Positions 21,690 through 31,945 of a stretch of DNA of 33,444 nucleotides are shown in pieces (the stretch's first letter is position 1; every line of letters begins with the position of its first letter). Where the stretch lies: contig JAWQRN010000236.1 in assembly GCA_033557685.1 (NCBI GenBank), forward strand, positions 1-33,444. Reading direction: 5' to 3'. Origin of the DNA: Sperchopsis tessellata (Eukaryota > Arthropoda > Insecta > Coleoptera > Hydrophilidae). The notes beneath the pieces are model-generated. The model had not been told where the DNA came from, made no database searches, and saw only the letters and a program-made list of their open reading frames with translations. A program made the translations under genes and the position numbers.

Positions 21690-24380
21690 TTATGGCCAAA
21701 AAATTAATACAAGGAAGAAAAGGTTGTACCATAGGCAGCCGCTTAAGATTGGCTCTAAAACTATTCAATTAAAGTGCCTCCTAACATTAAAAGGTAAATG
21801 GCAAAACATCTTGTTTCCCATGTAAAAACATGACTTAATGCATTCAGTGCAGTGAATTCATTTATTGAAGTAACATCACTCGTCTTTAAAATGTCCCTTG
21901 CAACAGTGGACGAAACGTCGGCACTTGTCAGAGCCTCTACACGGTTTCCACCCTGAAACAACATTCATACATGACTTAATGAACTTAGTAAGATATATGT
22001 ACTGGCAGATGCAGCTCACTGCCCACTCTTGTGTCATTCGTATGAATCTGATTGTTCGAACACAATTAATATATTTTCTTAAAAATCAAGGAAGCAGTAT
22101 CAAAAATGTACAATGCGAAGAAGCTAAAAAATCCAAACTTGATAAACACCAGCCGACATCTTTCTCGTCGGCTTTGGTCACTGCAACCTAAATATTGGAT
22201 CTAAATTACTGGAAGCAGAATAACCCCAAAAAGTAACGCCGTATCGTATCAAACTCTCAAAATAAGTATGATACATGGTGATAGCAGTAAACAAACCCAA
22301 CTTACGTGCAACAAGCTTTGCAGCATAATGGGCTTATCTTAACGTATTCAGAAGCACATCCACGTGTCCAGACCATTTCAGAGATCCATCTGTGCACAGG
22401 CCTAACAAATTCACTTGAAGATCAAAATTGATCACTTCTGTACCAATTGAAAGAGTAAAATTATCTGGGAGAACCCCTCGACCTGAAAAAATATACTGGC
22501 TTCGTCTTTTTAAGGTTAAGAACTAAACTATTCCTTTTAAAACACTCCTTTTGTTCAAGTCAACTTTAATTAAGGAATTGAGAGAAACCAAGCACCCATC
22601 CCGCCACAAAATACACTTATCATCCGCAAACAACATAAAATCTGCAGAAGATACAATATCTGGGAGGGCATTTATATATAACAAAAACGGTATTGGGCCC
22701 AAAATGGACCCCTCGGGAACACCAAATTTAGTTTACAGAACACACCGAAACGAACAAACTGACTTCGCCCACACAAATAGCCAGTGAACCACCGAAGAGG
22801 CACCCCGCGAATGCTGATTCCATATAAATTGTTCAGCAGGATATCATGATGGACAAAATCAAATGCCTTTTATACATCGCAAAAATATGCCACAACATGC
22901 TTCTTGTCATTCAATGAATTATAGACCCCACCAAGCAGACTGTAAGTTGCATCGCAAGTATTCACACCAGGCCTAAAAGCAAAATTTTGACAAAACAGAC
23001 AGCACAGCAATTGGTTGATAGTTATTTAGGTTATTCTCTGTACCACCATTATGAAGAGATATCACAACAGCCGTCTTCAAGCATTGTGGGAAAACACCAG
23101 ATACAAATGAGTCACTGATTAACTCAACAAGCACCAGTTGTTCGCTATATTGTAGATTCTTTATTACTCCTGTTGTAAATTTATCAAAGTCTACACTTTT
23201 ATTTATTTTTTAAATTCATAATACTAATACTAATTCAAATCTTTTGTACTAATGTGAGACAAAAAGAAAGTGTTACTATTAAGACTTGGCGGAAATTCCA
23301 AATTAGCATCTTTTACCTCTTTCAATGTTCGAAAGGGTAAATCTATAAAAAACAAACCTATTGATCGCAGATGACACAAGCACCGGATCATCTGCCACCT
23401 CATCATGGACATCAAGGGACATTTTTTGTCTTATGATATATTTTCTCTTCCTATCAGCAATGGCATTTACTGCATTCCATATTTCCCTAATAATATTATC
23501 AGATTACGTAATTCTTTCTGTGTAGCATATCTGTTTAGCCAACCTACTTTAGGATCCTTTTGTAATTCACAAAATATACCCTCAAAGCTGGATTTGGTAA
23601 GGACTTGACTAGATAATGAAGTGAACGTTTATTCCTAGAAGATATGCTAATGCCCTTCGTCACCCAGTTCCTGTCGGGCTTCAACCTGAATGGCCTTACA
23701 GGATAGGCCAGCTCATAATTTCTACAAGTTAATTCAATGAAAGAATCAAATTTAGAATTCACATCTTTACTGATCGTAGTGATAATATTGCAATTAGTTG
23801 AATCACAAAGATCACAGAATTTTAAGAAATATCTTTCACCAAAACAATTATCAAAAGCATTTACTGTTGGCTCATGCATAACAGAGAAATTTATTATTGC
23901 CGTAATAAGCTCATGACTCCACATTCACCACCGCTTCCCTACTTATATTTGCAGCAAAGTAGTCCAAAACACTTGCAGAATGCGATGTAATTTATGTAGA
24001 CTTACGAACAAACATTTTTAGGTTATTTTCTTTGAACCAGTTTTGAATTATTTTGTACTTTTTTAAATTGGAGTAATCAATATTAAAATCCCCACAGAAA
24101 ACCATAGTCACATCACGTGATAAGACTTGCATTAACTGATCCAATCCATCAATGCAGACATTCTCCCCTAATACATCAGTCAACGGTGATCTGTTCAAAC
24201 AAATGACATATGTCTTTAAAGATTAAAGACATGTAAACTCAAAAAAATTTCCTTGCCCAAGATATCACATTCTGATATGAGTCTATATTCTAAATCCTAT
24301 CTAAGTAAAATCAAGACAATACCACGAACAGCATTAACCCTACAGTATCTACCTACAACCTCATAATTGACTGAGGACTA
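21690..24380 (-). pseudogene. Non-LTR retrotransposon ORF2: endonuclease, linker, RT
   Basis: The longest element copy in the window. From the right: VNAVRG and a degraded endonuclease start (about 24350), then VTMVFCGDFNIDYSNLKK (24100), where GDFN is the endonuclease metal-site block. The linker NWVTKGISISSRNKRSLHY follows (23650), then ANLEFPPSLNSNTFFLSHIS (23290). The RT has VFPQCLKTAVV, the motif A region KAFDFVHHDILLN, GVPEGSILGP and an intact active site FADD at 22630-22619. YFESLIRYGVTFWG, DTRVGSELHLPVH and FIKS..FYMGNKMF lie in the C-terminus. Order and domains are those of jockey/CR1-group LINEs. Scattered stops and shifts disable it. A 128-bp insert (21841-21968) splits the C-terminus. 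The 5' end is cut off near 24380. Confidence 0.9.
21841..21968. mobile_element. 128-bp insert flanked by a perfect 13-bp direct repeat
   Basis: ACATGACTTAATG stands at 21828-21840 and again at 21969-21981. Removing the segment and one repeat joins the host RT reading as FIKS/CFYMGNKMF, which is the expected C-terminal block of this LINE group, so the segment is a true insertion. Inside are GTGGACGAAACGTCGGCAC and, at the right end, CCACCCTGAAACAACATTCA. A 25-base stretch at its right end (21945-21969) recurs with one mismatch at 6879-6903. No coding capacity. A 13-bp duplication suggests mobilisation by LINE or Penelope-like machinery. Confidence 0.8.
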
Positions 24381-25722
24381 TTAACGGTAGTGATATTTGC
24401 ATATCGCGTAGAGGTAATTATTTTGATGGAAATTAAAAGCTACAGTTTTATTGGTGTTAAGTGTGAGGAAGGTGAAGGTGAGTTGGGAACGTATGAAAGT
24501 AAGTTAAATATCGAAAGAGTATTTTAAAATACTGTTGTCTGGTAATGATAAGCCCAATTCAAACGACACGGTGAAAATAAACTGAATGACAGAGACAAAT
24601 TTAAAGACTGAAATAGTGGATGGAATAATCAGTGGATAGTGATTTTTCAAATATCCAATACTTGTGTCTGCTTTATTTTTCGAAAAAAAATGCTTCTTTC
24701 AATATGCTTTCTCGACAAAAATATACTAAATTATGTATGCTAAGCTTTAATAATCTCTTAAAAAATCCAAACTACTTTGAGTATTAAGTCTCTAATGAAT
24801 ACCAAACTACAATTTTATACAAGGTATTTTATAAATAACATGAATATTCGGAGATTCAATTAATTTAATTCGTAAGCAATTTTGACATCCTGTTCAGGTT
24901 ATATGAATATGCTTTTGTACACAATAATTGCTTGAGGTAATTTTTTAAAAATACCCAAGCACTATTAATAATTATACGTAAAAGGTATAAGTAGGTATTT
25001 TTTTATATCCTTAAAAGTGTGTAATGAAGATACATTTCATTGACCCAATCTCATCGATGATGCAGAACCTATTAATAATTCCTATTAAATCTACTTCCAG
25101 TTTAAATTATTTCCTATTACTGTATGGAGATAATAGACATATCCATCTAGTCCTGTTATAACTATTCATAAGCTGGTAGTCAACTTTGTTGCGTGCAAAG
25201 TTACTGACAGATTAATTTCCTCTTGAGTTGATTTTGTAATCTTATTTAGTGTCTAATGTATATACTGTTAGTGAATATATGCTTTTAATGAGAATGCTGT
25301 AAATAATGCAACGAGTGCAACCAGTAGTCATGAGCAAATTTATTCCCTTATTAGAGGTGTTTTGTTATATGAAATTATGTTACAAGTCATCCTTTATTAG
25401 ACTAACTTGAATGCTTTTAGCATTCTTCTACCTTTCATGGATCAACAACTTTGATTAATATTACAAGCTAGTATTATCTTGACCAAACATACACAATTGA
25501 GAAAAAAAAATTTGAATCTGTCTAAAACATCCAGGTTATACACACAACCACAGGTGCCCATTTTAATAAAGCTCCGACTTTTACCCCTTCGTGGAAAATA
25601 TACTTTTAACATCATTTAAACGGCCTTATTTGTTTTTCTTATCATGTTTCTGGGGTACACCTTGACTCCCAAGCAACCAACTCTAAACGAGTTAGGCACG
25701 TTTTGATAGTATAGATTAATAA
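24381..25722. other. Unassigned AT-rich stretch
   Basis: About 1.3 kb with no convincing coding or repeat signal. Confidence 0.4.
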
Positions 25723-25911
25723 TAGGGGAGAGTGGGGATCGTTGGGACAGTGGGAGGTTTGGGACACCATAATTGTTTGCTTAACCATTGGCTGCACTGT
25801 ACCAGTATCCCTCCAGAAAGGTTTTGGAGGCTTTTTCTTTGTGTGGAAAAGTTATAGACTGTTTGATCGAGCTATTGATTTTTTAAGAAGAAAAAGGTTT
25901 CTTTCTTCAGA

Positions 25912-26989
25912 CCTTGATGTTAGTCTTTTTGTTCAATTCAAGGGCTATTACAACAGAGCACTGGATTCTTGGTTAGCTTCACATCCCGGTGGGACTGTGA
26001 CAATTTATGAGGTGGCAGAATTATCTGGCCAAGCCTTTACTCCAAAAAAATGCTGAAAGCGGTTTTAAGAAAACTGAGATTTTTCCTTTTAACAGGGATG
26101 ACTATGCTGGGGATGATTTGTTTGAGATCGTTTGTGACAGACCGCCCTAATCCTGAAAATAACAGTCAAGCATCACTATTTCTAGAGACTAATGCTGTGG
26201 GTGGATCAATCGACTACAAGTCTAGGAGAGGCTGAATCTGAACACCAACCACCAAGTCTCATTTGTTTCAAAGAAACAATTTTGAATGAACCTAGTACTT
26301 CTTCTGACACAATAGTTGGCAGCCCTTATTTTCCCAATATAGAAAAGAAGACACCAACAAATACTAAAAACACACTTACAGTTATACCAGAACAAGTAAA
26401 ACCATTACCAAAAGCAGGTCCAAGAAAAAAATACGTTTTGGTAAACTTACGGATACTCCGGAGAAAAGAGCCATTGAGGAGGAATATAAAAGAAACAAGA
26501 ATATACACCTAAATCAATATTACAGAAGAAAAGTAAGAAGAAAACTAGAAAAAGAAGTTGAAAGTTAATAGAAGCAAGAATTTGAAACTGTACAGTTCCT
26601 CAGAAAGTCTTTCATCAAATATTTCATCTGGAGTAAGTGTGCTTAATATAAGTGAATCTGATAACAAACAGATGGGACTTCTAGACTTTCAGCTTACTGA
26701 CTTAATACAAGGGGCATTCGTATAAGTAGAGTTCAAGGGTGGGGATAGAATGTCAATTAAATACAGGTATGTCTGTATTGTACAAAGACCGCCAGATGAA
26801 GAGACAAATGCTGTACAAGAAATTAGTGTGATTAAAATCAATTGACAAATCTAAAACAGTTTTCATTAGAAAATAAAATGATATTTTGTAAAGGTAGAAA
26901 GTGTGCTTGGCCTTTTCACTTCTCCAGAAATAGTAATGCAAGGAGATAGGATACGCTGTGTTTTTGAAAAACCAGTAAAAATTAAATGA
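25912..26989 (+). pseudogene. pogo-like transposase, C-terminal part only
   Basis: LDVSLFVQFKGYYNRALDSW, then PGGTVTIYEVAELSGQAFTP, SGFKKTEIFPFNRDD and FEIVCDRPNPEN form the characteristic end of pogo-like DDE_1 transposases, spread over two frames. A low-complexity linker (LNEPSTSSDTIVGSPYFPNI), PLPKAGPRKK with a Lys/Arg-rich tract, and a tail (LVEFKGG..RYVCIVQRP..., GDRIRCVFEKPVKIK) end at a stop at 26987-26989. The DNA-binding domain and all catalytic acids upstream of LDVSLF are absent. About 150 bases of non-catalytic sequence link the left end to this part. The copy cannot transpose itself. Confidence 0.88.
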
Positions 26990-27336
26990 AATTTAAAAAA
27001 ATCAAAAACCAATGGGTTGATAGGTTTTAAAGTTCTTATTAGATTTTAAGGTGTTATTTTTCTTTTTAAGAAAGGATTTTTTATTCAGTTTAAGGATTTA
27101 GATACATGATTTTAATTTCGTCTACAAGTTAACTTAGTTAATGTATTATTTTACTTAGAAAATAATCTATTATAATTAAAAGTACCTCAAGATTTAATTT
27201 ACTTAGGTCTAAATATGTATTCTTTAATCAAGTAAGTTTATACATTTTGATGTATTTTGACTTTTCTTTAAAATATTCAAGTATTTTTTTGACACACTGT
27301 GCATTATTTATTGATGTCCCAAACCTCCCACACACG

Positions 27337-27373
27337 TGTCCCAAACCTCCCTCACCAAGGGAGGTTTGGGACA
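27337..27373. repeat. Perfect 16-bp hairpin inside the pogo-like right end
   Basis: TGTCCCAAACCTCCCT (27337-27352) and its exact complement (27358-27373) surround a 5-base loop. A further copy of the arm lies at 27315. Confidence 0.95.
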
Positions 27374-27574
27374 TCTTGTAGAGATTTTGTAAAAATTACA
27401 TATTTCATTAAATAGTTTGGAGGGTTAATAATCATACACTTTATAGCTAAAATAACAATAAATAATATGTAAAATAAGTTATAAATCACAATCATCCCCA
27501 CTCACCCCTAATAATAGTAATACTTTATTCAGAATGCTTTAAGTCGTGAATAGCACTACAATAGCATTTTAAAA

Positions 27575-27765
27575 TTTAGTTAGTCACTAAAGTGTTCGAA
27601 CACCCATCAAATTCATTTAAACTAATATAAGGACTTAATTTATTGTTGCTAAACGAAATTAATTTAAAAGATTTTACTTTATTAATAATTGCTGTAACTG
27701 TAAAAACACAAATTAACATAAATTATAACAATAGAAAAATATAAACAAAATTCTCACATCACAGT
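27575..27765 (+). repeat. 5' untranslated fragment of the Tc1 copy-A family
   Basis: AAAGTGTTCGAACACCCATC (27591) and the following 150 bases align with the minus strand of 5330-5130 (for example CATCAAATTCATTTAAAC, then TTATTGTTGCTAAACGAA against TTATTATTGCTAAACGAA). Copy A has lost TTCG from the first block. The similarity fades at about 27765, before any transposase coding. The right TIR region of copy B (GTCACAAAAGTGTTCGTACA at 32992) is related to the first block. Confidence 0.75.
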
Positions 27766-27897
27766 CATTGAATACTGCACAAATTCGGGGGTTCCCCTAT
27801 TTATACATCGTAAAAAAGGGTAATTCCCTCTTGTAACTATAAAATATTATGAAAGGAATCTTCAGTTGAAGTGCGCGAAATTGCAATTAACATGCAT

Positions 27898-28530
27898 AAT
27901 AATAATAATGTCGAACAGAAAGGTTGTAGGAAGACTTCCAGAGGATGTAGAGGTCAGCTGCTTATGGTTAAAACCATCATATCATTAGCAAAATAGGGAC
28001 ACAGAAATCTCATCAAGGCATGGGTGGACTACAAAAATGCATTCGAAAGCGCGTCACACCACGGTTGTCGAATATCTGGGGACTTACCATGTATTCCCAA
28101 CAATAGTAGAATTTGTGGAAACAACAATGAGAGGATGGGAGACTCGGCTGTGGTTATACCACTCAAAGGCAACATAAGAACAGGGAACTTGTGGATTAAT
28201 AGATGAATTTTCCAGGGAGGCTGTTCTGTCTGACGCACGTCCCCATAGCAAACCAATTAAACAAATAGGGAGCTAGCTTAGAAGTCAGTGAAGGCAACAC
28301 CTCTTCCATATGGACGATCTGAAGTTGTTTGCCAAAAATGTCTAGTTCAACTGAAACAAGAGCTGGATATAGTCAAATCGTTCAGCGAAGATGTCATTAG
28401 ACAAATGCGCTATGGTAGCCCTCAAAAGAGGTAAATACTTAAGAAGTCAAAACATCGTGCTGAATGATAAGTCTAAAATAAAAAGTATGAAAACGAGAAT
28501 AGTAACGGAATACTGTCGTCGTATAAGGCA
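27898..28530 (+). pseudogene. R2/NeSL-type retrotransposon RT, upstream part
   Basis: EQKGCRKTSRGCRGQLLMVK and NLIKAWVDYKNAFES (motif A with its Asp) match RTs of the R2/NeSL/Hero group, which carry a restriction-like rather than an apurinic endonuclease. After shifts come VVIPLKGNIRTGN, the usual IFQGDSLSP block decayed to IFQGGCSV, and an intact active site FHMDDLKLFAKN with its two Asp codons at 28313-28318. Then ALKRGKYLRSQNIVLNDKSK and RIVTEYCRRIRHAL follow. At 28531 an RTE copy breaks in; the element continues at 29938. It is 5'-truncated at about 27898. Confidence 0.85.
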
Positions 28531-28534
28531 TGCT

Positions 28535-29935
28535 CTTTCTTCTTCTTCTTGTGCTGCATATATCCATTAATGGATGTTTGCGACCACTAGCTGCATCTCG
28601 TCCCGGTCGCTCGATGTATGAATCTAGCTCGCTGTATCGCGTATTTGTGTCCACTGCTTGATGTTACGTAGCCATGACATTTTTTCCTACCCAGTCCTCT
28701 CTTTCCCTCAATTTTACCCTCGATAATTAGTTGGATAAGCTGGTACTTTTGGTTGCGCATTACGTGACCTAGGTAAGCTGTCTTTCGTCTCTTTGTTGTA
28801 GTCATCAGAGCTCGATCTGCATTTATCCGTCGCAGGACTTCCTCGTTGGTTGTTCTTGCTGTCCACGGGATCTTTAAAATTCTCCAATAAAACCACATTT
28901 GCATAACTTCCAGTTTATTCATCTGCTTTGTTTTTAGAGTCCATCCTTCCATGCCGTAAAAGAGGGCTGTTCAAATATAGCATTTGACGAATCTTACTCT
29001 AAGGCTAAGGTCGAAGTCAGTACTGGCAAAGACTTTCTTGAACTTCATGAATACGCTGCGTGCATGCTTTATTTAGCATTTAATATCCATATCTGAACTC
29101 CAATATTTGCAGAGCCATACCCCTAAATATTTGATTGTGTTGACTCTTTCTATGGATAGGTCGTTAATTGTTAATGCCGCATCTGTCGTCGTTTTCGGGT
29201 CTCGGGAGATTCCCATGAGCTTGGTCTTCTTCGTATTTATGTTCAATCCCATGGTTGACTCAGTTCTAGTACATTATCGACTAGTTGTTGTAGATCGTTG
29301 ATATTTTCTGCAATTATTATTGTGTCGTCTGCATAACGGATGTTGTTTATCCAGACTCCATTCACTTGTATGCCTTTTTGTACTTCGTTTAGTGCCGCTT
29401 GGAAGATAGGTTAAATAGAAGTGGTGACAGCACACATCCCTGTTTTACCGCTCTACATATTTCAATGGTGTTGGTTAGATCATTCTCTATTCTGATTTGG
29501 GCGGTCTGGTTCCAGTATAGATTTTCTATGCACCGTATATCCTTCTGATCAATGTCTATTTTTTGAGGATATCCACAAGTTTGGAGTGTTGTACTTTATC
29601 AAAGGCTTTTTCGTAGTCTATGAAGCATAGCCAAACATCTCTCCTTTGATCATGACAATTTTGGACAAGAACTTGAGTTGCAGTTATTGCTTCTCTTGTG
29701 CTCATCCCCTGTCTGTATCCACTTTCTCACTCAATGTATGCTCGCACTTTCTGTGCTCTTCGCATTTCTTTGCGTTTCTCTTTTTGGGTATAGGGACAAA
29801 TGTTGGTGAGAGCCATTGTGCGGGATGGACACCAGTGTCGTAGATTTTATTGAAAATTCCGGTATCGATATCGGTACCTTCATCGTCAAGTAGTTCGACT
29901 GGGATTTCATCTGGTTCCACTGCTTTTTTAGTTTT
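28535..29935 (-). pseudogene. RTE-type non-LTR retrotransposon, 5'-truncated
   Basis: From the right on the minus strand: PDEIPVELLDDEGTDI, STFVPIPKK (about 29780), then QGCVLSPLLFN (motif B, 29440). The intact active site YADDT is at 29335-29321, followed by IIIAENINDLQQLVDN. GMEGWTLKTKQMNKLE and KRRKTAYLGHVMR form the C-terminal region, open from 28952. The copy ends in a GAA-rich tail at 28535-28554, next to the host element. Motif A is degraded and stops occur between blocks. The tetramer TGCT on both sides (28531-28534, 29936-29939) may be a short target duplication. The blocks are those of insect RTE ORF2 proteins. Confidence 0.88.
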
Positions 29936-29937
29936 TG

Positions 29938-30765
29938 CTAAACAAGATTACAGCTATCAACACTATTACAGTCCCTGTAATTACTTACAGTTTCGGAATT
30001 GTCGACTAGCTAAGAAGTGACGCCCAGAAAATGGATAGGAAACAGAGAAACATTTTAACAATCCATAATCCTAAGGCTGATGCGCACAAATTGTACATAA
30101 AGAGAAAAAACGGTGCTCGCTGTTTAATAGAGTTGGAATCTGCTTACGATTCCTCTATCGTTGAACTGAGTGCATATATCCTCCAGAGAAGTGACAAATT
30201 CACGCGGTTAATCACAGGACACGATCAGGAGAAGAGCCACGTGGTGGCTGGATGTACCATTCTAGCACCAACCTAGTACACCCATCGACACAACATAGTG
30301 GCCGGGTATCTCCACTGCGTCATATGCAGGCACTTCAATATATCGATGCCGTATAAGTATTATGAATACACCCCTGAAAATATTGTAAACACTAACAACG
30401 TCACAATCATGTGGGACTTGTCTATAGTAGCCGATAGATAAATCCGCGCTAATCGACTTGACATCGTCGTACACAGTAAAGCAGAAAAGTCCTGATTATT
30501 GATTGATGTATCCATTCCGAATGATTCCAACGCAATGCTCAAGGAAACTGAGAAGTTGAGCAAGTATAAATACCTCCAAACGAAATTCAGCAGAATGTGC
30601 AAGGTAAAGACCACAGTCGTTCGTGTAGTTGTAGGAGCCCTCGACACTGTTAAGAAGAGCCATGACAGGAGCTTATACCAGCTACCTGGTCAACCTAGTG
30701 ACCAGGAAGTGCAAAAGATCGCTCTACTGGGCACAGCGCATATATTAGGGAAAGTCCTTGGGTAG
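29938..30765 (+). pseudogene. R2/NeSL-type retrotransposon, downstream part with endonuclease
   Basis: The element resumes with LNKITAINTITVPVITYSFG, then RKQRNILTIHNPKADAHKLY and LIELESAYDSSIVELSAYI. The zinc-knuckle block expected after this is missing. VNTNNVTIMWDLSIV and NRLDIVVHSKAEKS then LLIDVSIPND correspond to the restriction-enzyme-like endonuclease; the usual PD of its catalytic motif reads LD here, and a stop splits it. EKLSKYKYLQTKF, VVRVVVGALDTVKK and KIALLGTAHILGKVLG close the protein at a stop at 30763-30765. The 3' untranslated region runs to about 30915. Confidence 0.85.
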
Positions 30766-30915
30766 GAGTTTCTGTGGTTTCTTGTTGAAATCTGGATTGT
30801 GAGCCAATGTACAGCAACATCGCCCACAACATCTAAGGAGCCTAACCCCAATCTGGCGACACTGGTCGGTTAATGTTTTCCAGTTTCGGCTGTGAAAGTG
30901 AACGCTCTAAACTCC

Positions 30916-31945
30916 ATTATAATAATAATAATATTGATTTTATTAACAAGGATATGTGGTACATACATAATAGTTACAAAAATAAAAAAATAATAATTCA
31001 AGAGCTGAAAAAATTTAAAACCTAAGTTAATTCTCATACATCCTTGTCAATTTGGTTCCTGTTAAACTCTAGCAAACAGGTTTGATAGATATGTTCTTCC
31101 ACACGAAAAGTGACCTTCTCTTGCAAGTAAGGTGGCACTCCTAGGCTGAGCACCTTATGGACAAAGCAAGTAATATACTGCAATCTACTCTTCCGCTTAT
31201 TTAACCATCCCATATCCGATAAAATACGGGAAACTCCTAGGCGATGTCCAATGTCATGTACAAACCGCGCACATTAGTTTCGAATCTTTTGGATTCTCTG
31301 GCACTGAAGAATATCACAATAAGGCTCGTATACCTTACCGTAGTCTACAAGAACGCGACGAAGACCAGGAGAAAGGTAACTACGATGGCAATACAAAATA
31401 TTTAGAGAAGAATATGCTCTTCTAACCATAGCGGAGATATGCTTCACAAAGCGAAGATCCACATCAAAAACTACGCTCAAACTCTTTGCCTCCACTGAAA
31501 ATGGCAAAACAGTATCACCTATCATCATCATCAATGATGCCAAACAACAGCAACGATGATTTCGCAGGGTTCATGAGCTTGAACGAGTAGTAGATCTGAG
31601 GGTCGTTTGCAAATAGATGATAACTGCAGAATTGTATTCCTGAGAAAATGTTGCTCGCATAGAGAGTGAAAAGCAGGAAAAGAAGACCCAAGATTGAACC
31701 CTACGGCACTCCAGATCGTATACGCAAGAATTTAGATACTCCGACCGTCGTACGGACTCTCTGAAATCTACCTTCAAAAAAACTTTTAAAATAATCCAAT
31801 GTAACGGGTGGAAATCCAACATATCTCAACAAGGAAAGGAGAAGCACATGATCTACAGTGTTAAATATTCTAGAAAAATCAAGCATAATTAGGTCAATGA
31901 GTTGGTCCCCATCAGTAATAAACAATCTTATCAGGAAAGTGCTTA
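30916..31945 (-). pseudogene. jockey-like RT with mutated active site and ATT tail
   Basis: From the right: IMLDFSRIFNTVDHVLLLS (motif A), RYVGFPPVTLDYFKSFFEGR, RIRSGVP and a shifted copy of QGSxLG. Next is HLFANDPQIYYSFKL, where the universal ADD active site reads AND (second residue Asn, codon in 31602-31610). PFSVEAKSLSVVFDVDLRF and SLNILYCHRSYL follow, then FVHDIGHRLGVSRILSDMGW and RLQYITCFVHKVLSLGVPPY in the C-terminal domain (31250-31100). The 3' tail is AATAAAATCAATATT followed by ATT repeats down to 30916. The 5' end is cut by Tc1 copy B. The polymerase would be inactive. Confidence 0.87.

Larger units (their letters stand above)
25725..27508 (+). mobile_element. pogo-like transposon, complete ends, core deleted (1.78 kb)
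   Basis: Left end GGGGAGAGTGGGGATCGTTG at 25725 and the complement of the right end (GGGGTGAGTGGGGATGATTG, ending 27508) match at 17 of 20 bases. TA lies directly outside both ends (25723-25724 and 27509-27510), the standard target duplication. A subterminal word GGGAGGTTTGGGACA occurs once on the left (25752-25766) and three times on the right (27315-27329, 27337-27351 and 27359-27373, two of them in complement). These repeats are likely transposase-binding sites by analogy with other Tc1/mariner-superfamily elements; that role is inference. Confidence 0.88.

Noticed and set aside
24426..24520. ATG frame beginning MEIKSYSFIGVKCEEGE with GTGAGT/GTAAGT donors inside
   Set aside because: Looks somewhat like a short leader exon, but it has no recognised motif and several equally good donors; not enough to call.
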